A stretch of 64,000 nucleotides of DNA. Source: CADCTM01 sp049671305 (GTDB taxonomy: Bacteria > Cyanobacteriota > Cyanobacteriia > Cyanobacteriales > Coleofasciculaceae). Of the stretch, positions 18,380-28,472 are shown in pieces. The stretch is taken from contig JBATUR010000035.1 in the NCBI GenBank assembly GCA_049671305.1, positions 109,071 to 173,070 on the forward strand, in the 5' to 3' direction. Position 1 is the first letter of the stretch; each line of letters begins with the position of its first letter. The translations under genes and the position numbers were made by a program. Under the pieces are notes generated by a model that was not told the origin of the DNA, did no database searches, and was given only the letters and a program-made list of their open reading frames with translations.

Positions 18380-19546
18380 ATGACATTTAGTAAATCCTTT
18401 TCTCCTATTTCATTAATTCCTGGCTTATCAGTCATGGATAGGTATCTTGTCAGTGAACTTATCCCACCTTTTCTCTTTGGTGTTGGTGCATTTTCTTCTG
18501 TGGGAGTTGCTATCGGTGCTCTCTTTGATTTGGTGCGAAAAATCACCGAAGCGGGACTACCAATGCAAATTGCCATACAAGTATTGAGCTTGCAAATGCC
18601 GCAATTTATAGCATACGCCTTCCCCATGTCTACACTACTCGCTGCAATGATGACTTATTCTCGTCTTAGCAGTGATAGCGAATTAATCGCTTTAAGAAGT
18701 TGTGGCGTTAGCGTTTACCGGATGGTTATACCTGCTGTTGTTTTGAGCTTAATAGTTACAGCAATGACCTTTTTATTCAATGAAAAAGTTGTTCCCGCTG
18801 CTAACTATCAGGCAGCTATTACTATGCAAAAAGCCTTAAAACAAGATAAGCCATCTTTCCAAGAAAGTAATATTTTTTATCCTGAATATGGAGATATTTT
18901 ACAACCAGATGGCACAAAAATCAGAGCGATGAAACGCTTATTTTATGCCAATCAATTTGATGGTGAGCGCATGAAAGGATTAACTATTCTCGATTGGTCA
19001 CAACAAGGACTTAACCAAATTGTTACTGCTGAATCAGCTATTTGGAACCCAGGTCAAAGTACTTGGGATTTCTTCAACGGTACTATTTATGTTATTTCTC
19101 CTGATGCCTCTTATCGTAATATTTTAAAGTTTGAAAATCAGCAATTAAAACTGCCTAAAACGCCTTTAGATTTAGTTGGCAGAGAAAAAGATTCTGCCCA
19201 AATGAATATTGCTCAAGTCAAAGAATACTTGGAAGTAGTACGAGTTACTGGAGATACCAAAAAAATCCGCCGACTTAATCTCCGTATCCAACAAAAGCTA
19301 GCATTTCCCTTTGTTTGTGTGGTTTTTGGTTTAGTTGGAGCAGTTTTGGGAATTCAACCTCAACGCACAGGTAAAGCCACAAGTTTTGGTATTAGTGTTG
19401 TGATTATTTTCACTTACTATCTATTAGTATTTATTACAGAAGCATTAGGTTTATCAGGAGTACTTACACCGATCCTTGCTGGTTGGTCAGCAGATTTGTT
19501 TGGTTTAGCTGCAGGCGGTTTCCTCTTAGTTAAAGCGGCACGTTAG
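18380..19546 (+). CDS. LptF/LptG family (YjgP/YjgQ) permease
   Basis: 388 residues. It opens with MDRYLVSELIPPFLFGV, the family's first membrane helix, and has further helices near 60-125 and at the C-terminus, with a periplasmic beta-jellyroll-like region of roughly 130-290 between them. LptF/G form the membrane part of the LptB2FG exporter that moves lipopolysaccharide towards the outer membrane. Cyanobacteria usually have one such gene. Its position after two GT-C glycosyltransferases fits envelope glycan/lipid assembly. Confidence 0.9.
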   Translation: MTFSKSFSPISLIPGLSVMDRYLVSELIPPFLFGVGAFSSVGVAIGALFDLVRKITEAGLPMQIAIQVLSLQMPQFIAYAFPMSTLLAAMMTYSRLSSDSELIALRSCGVSVYRMVIPAVVLSLIVTAMTFLFNEKVVPAANYQAAITMQKALKQDKPSFQESNIFYPEYGDILQPDGTKIRAMKRLFYANQFDGERMKGLTILDWSQQGLNQIVTAESAIWNPGQSTWDFFNGTIYVISPDASYRNILKFENQQLKLPKTPLDLVGREKDSAQMNIAQVKEYLEVVRVTGDTKKIRRLNLRIQQKLAFPFVCVVFGLVGAVLGIQPQRTGKATSFGISVVIIFTYYLLVFITEALGLSGVLTPILAGWSADLFGLAAGGFLLVKAAR

Positions 19547-20032
19547 CGGTAGCTGATTTTTTATAGGTATAAAACTATTCCGGATTTATGAGATAACTCT
19601 TGAATAAATTAGTAAATGGGTAGTTATAGGTTAAATGACTAAATGTAATACAACTAACATTTATGGCAGGCGCAAGTATTACCTTCTGATACGGTAGTAT
19701 TACATTAACAATCCACACTATATTTAATTAAACATTTTGATAAAGGTTTTAAAAAATACTTTGCTCAAAAACAAAGATTTGATATGGTTAATAACTTTAT
19801 CGATACATAACTATCAAAAAAATCTATAATTGATTTAACTCACTGTTTAAGTTAATGCTAAAAGCAAACAAATAGAACTTACAGCTAGTTAACAAGATGC
19901 TTCTGAGGTTACTTATTAAGTAAATTATATTTTGTTTAAATGTATAAAATAAAGATAATTTTGCTGCCAATAAACTGTAACCACTTAGCATCGTAAAACA
20001 TCAAAATTAATCAATAGCTTAATGGGAGAAAT
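19547..20032. other. Long AT-rich intergenic region upstream of the ETR1-like kinase
   Basis: 486 bases with no open frame of gene size. It is strongly AT-rich. A GGGAG ribosome-binding site sits four bases before the ATG at 20033. I see no defined operator or RNA element. Confidence 0.5.
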
Positions 20033-23000
20033 ATGCCAATTTTAATGCAAAGCCTTTTGGATGCAAGTCCATTTATTCCTCATGGGCATTGCTACTTATG
20101 GAAAACCAACTTAGTCTTATTACACCTGATTTCAGACTCAATAATTGGACTAGCATATTATTCCATTCCCATAACACTAGTTTATTTCGCTAAAAAGCGA
20201 CAAGATGTCCCTTTTAATGGAGTCTTTCTCTTATTTGGAGCCTTTATTATTGCTTGTGGAACCGGGCATTTTATGGATGTTTGGACACTTTGGCATCCAG
20301 TTTATTGGCTCTCTGGTTTTATCAAATCGTTCACAGCTTTCATTTCATTGTATACTGCTATAGCGCTTTTACCCTTGATTCCCAAAGCCTTAGCCTTACC
20401 AAGCCCAGCCCAATTAGAAGCGGCAAATCAAGCTTTAGAAAATGAAATAAAAGAGCGAAAACAAGCAGAAGCAGATGTTTTAACTCTCAATGCCGAATTA
20501 GAGCAAAGAGTCAAAGAACGTACTGCCCAATTAAGACAAGTTAACGAAATATTAGCAGCAGAAATTGACGAACGTATCCAAGCCTCAATAGCCCTTAAAC
20601 AAGCAGAAGAAAAGTATCGTAGTATTTTTGAAAACGCGATCAGCGGCATCTTTCAAGCCACACCAAATGGTCATTATCTTAGTGCTAACCCAGCCTTAGC
20701 CAAAATTTATGGCTATAGCTCACCAGAGGAATTAATTACTAATCTAACAGAACTTAATCAGCAAATTTATGTTGACCAAAATTTGCGTGCTGAATTCACT
20801 CGTATCATGTATGAATATGGAGCTGTATTCAACTTTGAAGCTCAGATTTATCGCCAAGACGGCAGTAAAATTTGGATATCCGAAAATACCCGTGCCGTAC
20901 GCGATCAAAAGGGCGCTCTACTCTACTATGAAGGCTCAGTAGAAGAAATCACCGAGCGTAAATTAGCAGCAGCAAAACTACAAGAAAGCGAACAAAAACT
21001 TAGACAAGTAATTGATCTAGTTCCTCACTTTATTTTTGCCAAAAATCAAGAAGGACAATTCATTCTTGCTAATCAAGCAATGGCTACTGCATACGGCACA
21101 ACTGTTGAGCAAATAATTAATAAAAAAGACGCAGACTTTCTATTACCTTCGGATATTTTAGAGCAGTTTCGCCAAGAAGAACTGCAAGTAATTAACAGTG
21201 GACAGCCACTACATATTCCCGAACAAACTGTCATCGATATTCACGGTAATACTCAAATTCGGCAAGCAACCAAAATCCCTTTTTATGTTGCAGGTTCAGA
21301 CACACCAGCCGTTTTAGGAATTGCTATTGATATAACTGAGCGCAAACAAGTTGAACAAGAACTAATCGAAAGCGAAGCAGCAATTCGAGCCTTATACGAA
21401 GTAACCGCCTCCGGGCAACTAGATTTTGAGCAATCTTTGCAAAAACTCCTAACAATGGGACGCCAACAATTTAACTTAGAAGTTGGTATTTTATCCCAGG
21501 TAAAAAACTTTAATAAAACACCAGATAGCGCCAGTATTATTTCACAACAGCCAACTGAAACACGCTACCAAGTAATGGCTTGCCAACTGCCCAATAACAT
21601 CACCACCAAAGGTGCAATCTTTGAATTGTGGCAAACTTATTGTCACGAAACCTTGCAAAGGCAAAAACCACATTACATCACCTCTGCAAGCACATCTGAA
21701 TGGCGCGACCACCCCGCTTATAGCGCTTTTAAAATAGAATCCTACATTGGTACTCCTGTCTTTGTTGCCGGACAAATTTATGGCACCTTATGCTTTTCTA
21801 GCTTTACACCACGCCAAAAGTCATTCAAACCCTTAGATGTCGAACTATTAAGACTGATGGCACAATGGATCGGCGGCGAAATTGATCGCACTCTTGCCGC
21901 ACAAGAGCTGGCACTAGCACGCGATCGCGCTTTGGCAGCAACTCAAGCAAAAAGCGAATTTCTCGCCACCATGAGTCACGAAATTCGTACCCCAATGAAT
22001 GGCGTGATCGGTATGACAGGACTACTCCTCGATACCCAACTAACACTCCAACAGCGCGAATTTGTCGAAACTATCCGTCATAGCGGCGATGCCTTACTAA
22101 CCATCATCAACGATATTCTGGACTTCTCCAAAATCGAGTCTGGAAAGATGGACTTAGAAAAACAACCCTTCAATTTACGCACTTGTATCGAAGAATCTTT
22201 AGACTTACTCGCTACCAAAGCTGCCGAAAAGCAACTAGAATTAGCTTACCAATTTGACCCCCAAACTCCCACCATGATTTTGGGAGATGTCACCCGCTTG
22301 CGGCAAATCCTGGTTAATTTACTCGGTAATGCCGTCAAATTTACCGAAACAGGCGAAGTCGTGATTTCTGTAACCGCACGTCCCCTAGATGGCAGCTTTA
22401 ATAACGAGGAAGAATCAACCCAAAATACCGCTGCCTCGCGTCCCTCATTGCAGCTAAATCCCAGTTACGAAATTCAATTTGCCGTTAAAGATACCGGTAT
22501 TGGCATCCCCCCAGAACGCTTAGACCGCTTGTTCAAGCCCTTTAGCCAAGTTGATTCCTCGACCACCCGCAAATACGGCGGCACCGGACTTGGACTTGCT
22601 ATCTGCAAACAACTTAGTGAAATGATGGGAGGCACAATGTGGGTAGAAAGTCAACAAGGGCAGGGTTCAACTTTTTACTTCAGTGCGATCGCACCATCAA
22701 TTGTGAGCAGCGAACTGCCTGAACTGCGTAACCCGCCCCAGCTATCCCAAAAGCGACTATTAATTGTTGACGATAATGCCACCAATCGTAAAATATTAAC
22801 CACTCAAGCCCAGTCCTGGGGCATGACAACTCGTGCCGCCCAATCAGCTAAAGTCGCGCTCGACTGGCTCAAAGCAGGCGAACAATTTGACATTGCCATA
22901 CTTGATATGCAAATGCCCGAAATGGATGGGCTACAATTAGCCGCCGCCATTCGCCAATTAGCAGGTTGTCAGGATTTACCTTTGGTGATGCTGACTTCTT

Positions 23001-23941
23001 TAGGTAAACCCAACCAGAGCAGCGATCAGCATAACTTTGCCGCCTTTTTAACCAAACCCATTAAACAATCAGCACTCCATGATATCTTGATGCAAATTTT
23101 GGGCGGACAACCGATCAAAGTTTTGCCTGCCTCCAAGTCCTCAGAAATTGAGCAACTAGCCCTAACTTTACCGTTGAGAATCTTAGTCGCTGAGGATAAT
23201 TTGGTTAATCAGCAGGTGGCATTGCACTTGTTGCAACGCATGGGTTATCGTGCCGATGTCGCTGGCAATGGCTTGGAAGTGCTTGAAGCGATTTCTCGTC
23301 AGCCTTATGATTTAGTCTTGATGGATATGCAGATGCCAGAGATGGACGGCTTAACAGCAACACGTCAAATCTGTCAAATGCAATTGGGAGAAAGGCGTCC
23401 CAGGATTATTGCCATGACAGCAAATGCCATGTTGGGCGATCGCGAATTGTGCCTAGAAGCGGGCATGGATGACTATATCAGTAAGCCTATTCTTGTTCAA
23501 GAACTAGTGCAGGCGTTGAGCAAATGCACAGCAGTCAAGACAGTAAGCCCAGAAATTGTCTCAACATCATTCTTTGATGTCATAGATCTCAAGCTTTTTG
23601 CTGAATTACAGCAAATGGTTAACAACGAAACGGTGTTGATGGAAGTTGTCCAGCAATATTTGATAGACTCACCTCAGCAATTGACAACCCTATCTGAAGC
23701 GATCGCCTCTGGCGATCAAGAAACGAGCAAAAGAGCAGCCCACACCCTCAAATCAACCAGTGTCATGGTAGGAGCAAGCCATCTCAGTGAACTTTGCCGG
23801 CAGTTAGAAGCGCTCGTCCAAACTGCAGCCCCAACTGCTTATCAAGCGCTGGTATCAGACATCAAAACCGAGTATGAAAAAGTTCAAACCACCCTACAGC
23901 AAAACCTTCCCCAGCTTATTTCTCAGTCAAAGTCTGATTAA
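20033..23941 (+). CDS. Ethylene-receptor-like hybrid histidine kinase with two receivers and HPt
   Basis: 1302 residues. The N-terminal 125 residues hold three membrane helices with Asp in SDSIIGLAYYSIP and the Cys-x3-His pair in IACGTGHFMDVW. These match the Asp25, Cys65 and His69 of plant ETR1, where Cys and His bind the copper cofactor. A coiled coil, two PAS domains (about 195-440) and a GAF-like domain (about 445-630) follow. HisKA has SHEIRTPMNG at 648; HATPase has GTGLGLAI near 852. The two receivers have LDMQMPEMDG near 957 and MDMQMPEMDG near 1097. The C-terminal HPt has AHTLKSTS near 1235. It is a complete phosphorelay in one protein. Whether it binds ethylene is inference. Confidence 0.93.
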   Translation: MPILMQSLLDASPFIPHGHCYLWKTNLVLLHLISDSIIGLAYYSIPITLVYFAKKRQDVPFNGVFLLFGAFIIACGTGHFMDVWTLWHPVYWLSGFIKSFTAFISLYTAIALLPLIPKALALPSPAQLEAANQALENEIKERKQAEADVLTLNAELEQRVKERTAQLRQVNEILAAEIDERIQASIALKQAEEKYRSIFENAISGIFQATPNGHYLSANPALAKIYGYSSPEELITNLTELNQQIYVDQNLRAEFTRIMYEYGAVFNFEAQIYRQDGSKIWISENTRAVRDQKGALLYYEGSVEEITERKLAAAKLQESEQKLRQVIDLVPHFIFAKNQEGQFILANQAMATAYGTTVEQIINKKDADFLLPSDILEQFRQEELQVINSGQPLHIPEQTVIDIHGNTQIRQATKIPFYVAGSDTPAVLGIAIDITERKQVEQELIESEAAIRALYEVTASGQLDFEQSLQKLLTMGRQQFNLEVGILSQVKNFNKTPDSASIISQQPTETRYQVMACQLPNNITTKGAIFELWQTYCHETLQRQKPHYITSASTSEWRDHPAYSAFKIESYIGTPVFVAGQIYGTLCFSSFTPRQKSFKPLDVELLRLMAQWIGGEIDRTLAAQELALARDRALAATQAKSEFLATMSHEIRTPMNGVIGMTGLLLDTQLTLQQREFVETIRHSGDALLTIINDILDFSKIESGKMDLEKQPFNLRTCIEESLDLLATKAAEKQLELAYQFDPQTPTMILGDVTRLRQILVNLLGNAVKFTETGEVVISVTARPLDGSFNNEEESTQNTAASRPSLQLNPSYEIQFAVKDTGIGIPPERLDRLFKPFSQVDSSTTRKYGGTGLGLAICKQLSEMMGGTMWVESQQGQGSTFYFSAIAPSIVSSELPELRNPPQLSQKRLLIVDDNATNRKILTTQAQSWGMTTRAAQSAKVALDWLKAGEQFDIAILDMQMPEMDGLQLAAAIRQLAGCQDLPLVMLTSLGKPNQSSDQHNFAAFLTKPIKQSALHDILMQILGGQPIKVLPASKSSEIEQLALTLPLRILVAEDNLVNQQVALHLLQRMGYRADVAGNGLEVLEAISRQPYDLVLMDMQMPEMDGLTATRQICQMQLGERRPRIIAMTANAMLGDRELCLEAGMDDYISKPILVQELVQALSKCTAVKTVSPEIVSTSFFDVIDLKLFAELQQMVNNETVLMEVVQQYLIDSPQQLTTLSEAIASGDQETSKRAAHTLKSTSVMVGASHLSELCRQLEALVQTAAPTAYQALVSDIKTEYEKVQTTLQQNLPQLISQSKSD

Positions 23942-26900
23942 TGGAGTGCAATAACTGACTCATCGACACAGATCCTGGTAAAGTTTGAGTTGCAACACTT
24001 AACAACAGCGACTCCAACTCAGAAGTCAACTGATCTTTACTATTTTTTACTTCCTGCAAACGCTGATCTAGCACAAAAAGCGGCGGTCGATTTGCTAATT
24101 TAGCCAAAGAACTAATCTGATCCAACGCTTGCTTCTGGCAATCATCCTTCAAACGCAGTAGCACTAAATCAACAGTTTGCACTTGCAGTTGACGGTGAAC
24201 TTCTGCCCAAGACAGTGAAAGGATACTTCTAAATCCAGCCGTTTCTAGATACTGAATCAAAGCCTGACGCCAAGACGTGCCAGAAGTCGCTACAGTTGCC
24301 TCGGCTAAATTTTGGTCAGATTTGATATCCATCACCAAAATACTAGGCTTGCGGTTCATTCCTGCCGCCACTTGCAGCACTTCTAACAAAGCCTCAACCT
24401 TACAAGCATTATCGGCAGCTAAACAAGGATAGACAGTCAAATCAGTAATTTGATTAGCGGCTTCTGTGGTTTGATGATCTAAAGTTACCACTGGTAACGC
24501 CGTCAAGTTTGGATAAGCAGAGAATTCAGCCACATATTCAAAAGGATCTGCCACTTTACCACTGTTTAGTAAGAGCACATCAGGATGCCAAACACGGGTA
24601 AGTAGTGCCGCTTGATCTAAATCATCGGCTTCCAAAATGCGGTAATTAAGTTCTGAGTTTTGATCATTAAGTATTGCCGTCAACTCACAACTTAATACAG
24701 AAGACCGAGAAACCGTCTCATCTAGCACCGGACTAAGATGCATAATAGTTAAGTTGCGTTTTTTGGGGGCAAGAGAATGCTCTCCTAAACTAGTTAAGCT
24801 TTGCAACAAAGCTTGCTCTTGGACAGGTAAACTCAAAAAGCCATCAGCTTTGTTATGATAAGCCTGCTTTTTTTCTGCCTGAGTTGCGGTGACAATTGCT
24901 GGAATATGACAAGTTTGGGCATCGGACTTGAGCAGAGTCAAGACATCCCAGCCGGATAACTGCGGCAGCAAGGGATTTAGTAAGACAGCACAAGGTTGCA
25001 AACTGCGGGCTTTTTCAATTGCTTCGGTGCCAGAGCGAGCAATTACGACTCGATAAGCGAGATTATTAAGCTGTTGAGTCAAATCTTCCAAGTATTGAGG
25101 CACTGTTTCCACCAGTAGCACCAAACGGTTGCTTTTTGAGGTGGGGGACTTGGGTTTGGAGGTTTGGGGCGCTTGGGAATGATCAGTAACCGGGCTTTCT
25201 TGGGGTGGTGTCGGCGGCAGCAGTAGGGTAAATTGGCTGCCCACACCAGCTTTGGAAATAAAGGAAATATCTCCACCATGCAAACGGGCAAGGCGTTGAG
25301 TTAAGACAAGTCCTAAACCGGTGCCTTCATGGCGACGAGTTAGGGGTTGTTCTAGTTGTTGGAATTTTTGAAAGATCAGGTGCTGCTTTTCGTCAGGGAT
25401 GCCGAGACCTGTATCCCAGACAGTAAAAGCAATCCAGCCTTCCCAACGACTAACTTGTAGCCCAATTTCTCCAGTGGGTTCAGTAAATTTGAGGGCATTG
25501 GAGAGCAGATGCATCAGCATTTGACGCAGGCGTAATTCGTCGGCAACTAGGAATTCTAAACCTGGTTCAATGGAGAGTGTGAAGTTGATCGGATCTTGAG
25601 CATCTTCGTCTTGCTGGTTTTTCTCGCTGGGGCGTTGTTGCGCTTGGGAGTAGGCGCGATCGCATACCGATTGAATTTGCACAGGTTCTAGTGTCAACTC
25701 TAGCTGACCTGTTTCCATGCGTGTCAAGTCGAGAATATCGTTAACCACCGTCATCAACTGCCGTCCGCTGTGATAAATTAGCTGTGCGTAACGGCTTTGA
25801 CGTTCGTTGAGGGCACCGAGGGTTTGGTCTTTAAGCAGCGATGATAAGCCTAAAACCGCAGTCAGAGGGGTTTTTAGTTCGTGGCTAATACAAGCTAAAA
25901 ATTCATCTTTAAGGCGATTAAGTTGAACTAAATCAGCATTTTTGGCAGCGAGTTCTTTGGTAGCTTGCTGATGTTCTGTGTTGTCTTGAGCGATGACTAA
26001 TAATAACTCAGGAGTAGAGGTCTGAGTTACCATCTCAGGTTCCCAAGTTTCCTCAAGTTGAAGCAAGGAGGGAGATAAGGGAATTTTTATCAGAGAGAAA
26101 CTTTGATGTTGTCGGCTTTCTTTAGTTGGGAGTGCTGCCTCTACTGATGTCTGTCCTTCCGGGTTTTCGATCGCGGCGATCATGGATAACATAACTGTCC
26201 GTTGAGAAACTGCTGCTGCCATGTGAGGGGTATCTAGAGCGCAGTAGCGTTGAGTAACCTTTTTCGGTTTCTGGCGTAAGGAACGGCTGTTTGGGGAACT
26301 TAAGGGCAATTGTGAGCGGTTGCAAGCTGTTGTCAGCTCATCTTGGTGGCGATGTCGAGTCGCTAATTGTAGTTCTGTGGCGCTATCGTTAATCAGCGGT
26401 ACCTGTGTTGTGGCGCTAAGATCTCGCTTTGATGAGCCAAAAATAGGAGAATTTAAGAAAGAATCAATGAGTTGATGGTTGGGGTTTGAGTCGGACGATT
26501 CGCCAACCTGAGTTTGCCAAGCCGGATTTTGTGCCAGAATTTCTCCAGAGCCTGTTTGTAAACTGAGGGGTATGGGCAGTTGTTCCAGCAGTTGCAATAA
26601 AGGAGCCAGTTTTTGGCGTTGTGGAGGTTCCTGAATTTCTGTCTGGTTGTTTGCCGTAAATTTTGAGGCAAAAAAGTTTAATAGTTGGCTGTTATCTAAT
26701 ATTCCTAAGAATTTGTCTTGCTGATCTATCAATGCCCAATGCTGTGTGGAGAATTGCTTAAAGCTATTTTCTTTTAGTTGCCAATTTTGAGTCAGTGTTG
26801 GCTGTTGTATGTATGCCCAAAATTGACTCAAAGGTAATTGAGCCGGCAGGGTTGATAGAGGTTCAATAATCGATGGTTTGAGAGCAGAGATCGGTTGATC

Positions 26901-27125
26901 CACCTCACCCAGCATGGCTGAAGGGAGCTGTTTTGAGGTGTTGGAGCTTAGGTAGGGCAAGACTTGTCGCAGCTTAATAATTCCTTGAGGGCGTAGCTTG
27001 TCATTGACGACAACAATTGCCTCACACCCAGAAGTGCAAAAAAGCTCCAGCACCGTCGCCAAGTCAGAAGTTAGCTGACAAACTGGTATGGTCTGGGCAA
27101 ATTCTTTGAGACTAGGAGTTGTCAT
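23916..27125 (-). CDS. CBS-containing hybrid histidine kinase with degenerate receiver domains
   Basis: 1069 residues from the ATG at 27125. A longer frame reaches TTG at 27302, but the extra 59 residues are basic and untypical, so I prefer the ATG. The N-terminus has a tandem CBS-like region (ending GILDNSQLLNFFASK). After a long linker come HisKA (SHELKTPL) and HATPase (GTGLGLVL). Three receiver-like domains follow, and the first reads AVLLNPLLPQLSGWDVL with Asn where the phospho-accepting Asp should be. The second and third are more diverged. It is divergent from kaiA and its last 26 bases overlap the end of the ETR1-like gene. Its position suggests clock-related signalling; no function is shown. 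Confidence 0.88.
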   Translation of the reverse strand: MTTPSLKEFAQTIPVCQLTSDLATVLELFCTSGCEAIVVVNDKLRPQGIIKLRQVLPYLSSNTSKQLPSAMLGEVDQPISALKPSIIEPLSTLPAQLPLSQFWAYIQQPTLTQNWQLKENSFKQFSTQHWALIDQQDKFLGILDNSQLLNFFASKFTANNQTEIQEPPQRQKLAPLLQLLEQLPIPLSLQTGSGEILAQNPAWQTQVGESSDSNPNHQLIDSFLNSPIFGSSKRDLSATTQVPLINDSATELQLATRHRHQDELTTACNRSQLPLSSPNSRSLRQKPKKVTQRYCALDTPHMAAAVSQRTVMLSMIAAIENPEGQTSVEAALPTKESRQHQSFSLIKIPLSPSLLQLEETWEPEMVTQTSTPELLLVIAQDNTEHQQATKELAAKNADLVQLNRLKDEFLACISHELKTPLTAVLGLSSLLKDQTLGALNERQSRYAQLIYHSGRQLMTVVNDILDLTRMETGQLELTLEPVQIQSVCDRAYSQAQQRPSEKNQQDEDAQDPINFTLSIEPGLEFLVADELRLRQMLMHLLSNALKFTEPTGEIGLQVSRWEGWIAFTVWDTGLGIPDEKQHLIFQKFQQLEQPLTRRHEGTGLGLVLTQRLARLHGGDISFISKAGVGSQFTLLLPPTPPQESPVTDHSQAPQTSKPKSPTSKSNRLVLLVETVPQYLEDLTQQLNNLAYRVVIARSGTEAIEKARSLQPCAVLLNPLLPQLSGWDVLTLLKSDAQTCHIPAIVTATQAEKKQAYHNKADGFLSLPVQEQALLQSLTSLGEHSLAPKKRNLTIMHLSPVLDETVSRSSVLSCELTAILNDQNSELNYRILEADDLDQAALLTRVWHPDVLLLNSGKVADPFEYVAEFSAYPNLTALPVVTLDHQTTEAANQITDLTVYPCLAADNACKVEALLEVLQVAAGMNRKPSILVMDIKSDQNLAEATVATSGTSWRQALIQYLETAGFRSILSLSWAEVHRQLQVQTVDLVLLRLKDDCQKQALDQISSLAKLANRPPLFVLDQRLQEVKNSKDQLTSELESLLLSVATQTLPGSVSMSQLLHSINQTLTEK

Positions 27126-27384
27126 GGATAAGAGCGTTTTTGCTGAAATCAAAGCTTGTTGCTGATCGCCGTGAACCTTTCTGCTGGAGTGAAACGGAAC
27201 ATAATATTTGAGAGCCACATAACTTCGCCAAAAATATTTAAGGCGTCTAATCAGTACAGACTTAATTATTGCTCTTGATTGGGGTGATCTATAGCTTATC
27301 AATTACAAATACTTACAATTGGGGAATGTTTAAATTACTCTTAAGGTTTTGTCAAACAAATTGTTAAAATATACATCGACGGAG

Positions 27385-27397
27385 TGATGTTACATCA
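27385..27397. promoter_or_regulatory. Palindrome upstream of kaiA
   Basis: TGATGT-T-ACATCA is a perfect 6-base inverted repeat around one central base. It lies 12 bases before the first possible kaiA start codon, in the space between kaiA and the divergent kinase gene. It could be an operator for either promoter. A chance occurrence is also possible at this length. Confidence 0.35.
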
Positions 27398-27433
27398 TCA
27401 GTCAGTGGTTTGTTTTTTCAATATTTAATTGTT

Positions 27434-28336
27434 TTGTCTCCTCAACTAACTATTTGTATGTTTGTGGTATCTCAATCTCTGGCTCAGTCTTTGAGTCAAT
27501 TTTTGAGTGATGATCGCTATATTTTGCACTTTACAGCCTCAGAGAGTGAGTTGTTCAGTTTTGTCGAACAACACAAACAAGACCTCGATTGTTTGGTGAT
27601 AGAGGGTGAGAGGTCATTACAACCGTTAATTCACTCTCTTGAGCAAGCAATTTTGCTACCTGTGATTATTTTTCCCGAAGAATCTGAAAAAATTGGATCG
27701 GGTGTTGCTCACAGTAGTTATTCAGCCCCCAAAATAACAGGTGATCATGTATCTGAGCCAAGTAGTTGTCTCTTGCACTCGGCGGAAGTGCGAGTTGATA
27801 TTAAACAAGTTGATCAAATTGCTAATTTTATTGAGCAAGCGATCGCTCAGTTTGTGGCTCTTTTACCAGCTTCTCTATCTTGTGTGATCGATGATCCAGC
27901 CCATCAGCTTACCACATTTAGCTTTTTAATGCAGCAGCAGCGACGCCTAGCCGAAAAACTCAAAGAGCGGCTAGGATACCTTGGTGTGTATTACAAAAGA
28001 AATCCGCAGCTTTTTTTACGCCATTTATCTTCCAGTGAGAGGCACAATCTTTTAGAAAATCTAAAATTAGAGTATCGTCAGATTGTTTTAAAGTATTTTT
28101 CTCAAGACGATACACTTAATCAAAAGATTGATAACTTTGTTGATAAAGCCTTTTTTGCCGATATTTCAGTATCAAGGATAGTCGAAATCCACATGGAACT
28201 GATGGAAGAATTCTCTAAACAGTTGAAGCTAGAAGGACGTAGTGAGGAGGTATTACTCGATTATCGCTTGACATTGATTGATGTGATTGCCCACCTAGGC
28301 GAGATGTATCGCCGCTCAATCCCCAGAGAGTCATAA
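27434..28336 (+). CDS. kaiA: Circadian clock protein KaiA, full length
   Basis: About 300 residues. KaiA stimulates KaiC autophosphorylation by binding its C-terminal tail. The N-terminal pseudo-receiver domain (about 1-140) includes CLVIEGE where a true receiver would have its Asp. The C-terminal KaiC-interacting helical domain includes ERLGYLGVYYKRNP, NFVDKAFFADISV and ILHMELMEEF-like EIHMELMEEFSKQL, ending YRRSIPRES. The start is uncertain: TTG at 27410, TTG at 27434 and ATG at 27458 are in frame. I chose 27434 because it lines up with the known start before LS..IC in Synechococcus KaiA. It is first in the kaiABC cluster. Confidence 0.95.
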   Translation: MSPQLTICMFVVSQSLAQSLSQFLSDDRYILHFTASESELFSFVEQHKQDLDCLVIEGERSLQPLIHSLEQAILLPVIIFPEESEKIGSGVAHSSYSAPKITGDHVSEPSSCLLHSAEVRVDIKQVDQIANFIEQAIAQFVALLPASLSCVIDDPAHQLTTFSFLMQQQRRLAEKLKERLGYLGVYYKRNPQLFLRHLSSSERHNLLENLKLEYRQIVLKYFSQDDTLNQKIDNFVDKAFFADISVSRIVEIHMELMEEFSKQLKLEGRSEEVLLDYRLTLIDVIAHLGEMYRRSIPRES

Positions 28337-28472
28337 GATTATCTACAAGCTTTCTGACAGGATAGCGATAAGCTTAGAAGACGACAAACTAAACCTTGTC
28401 CTCTATCAAAATGTGACTTGTTATTGTGGTTTGCCTGATTATTACCGCTTGCTAATTGTTAATTTTTAACCT

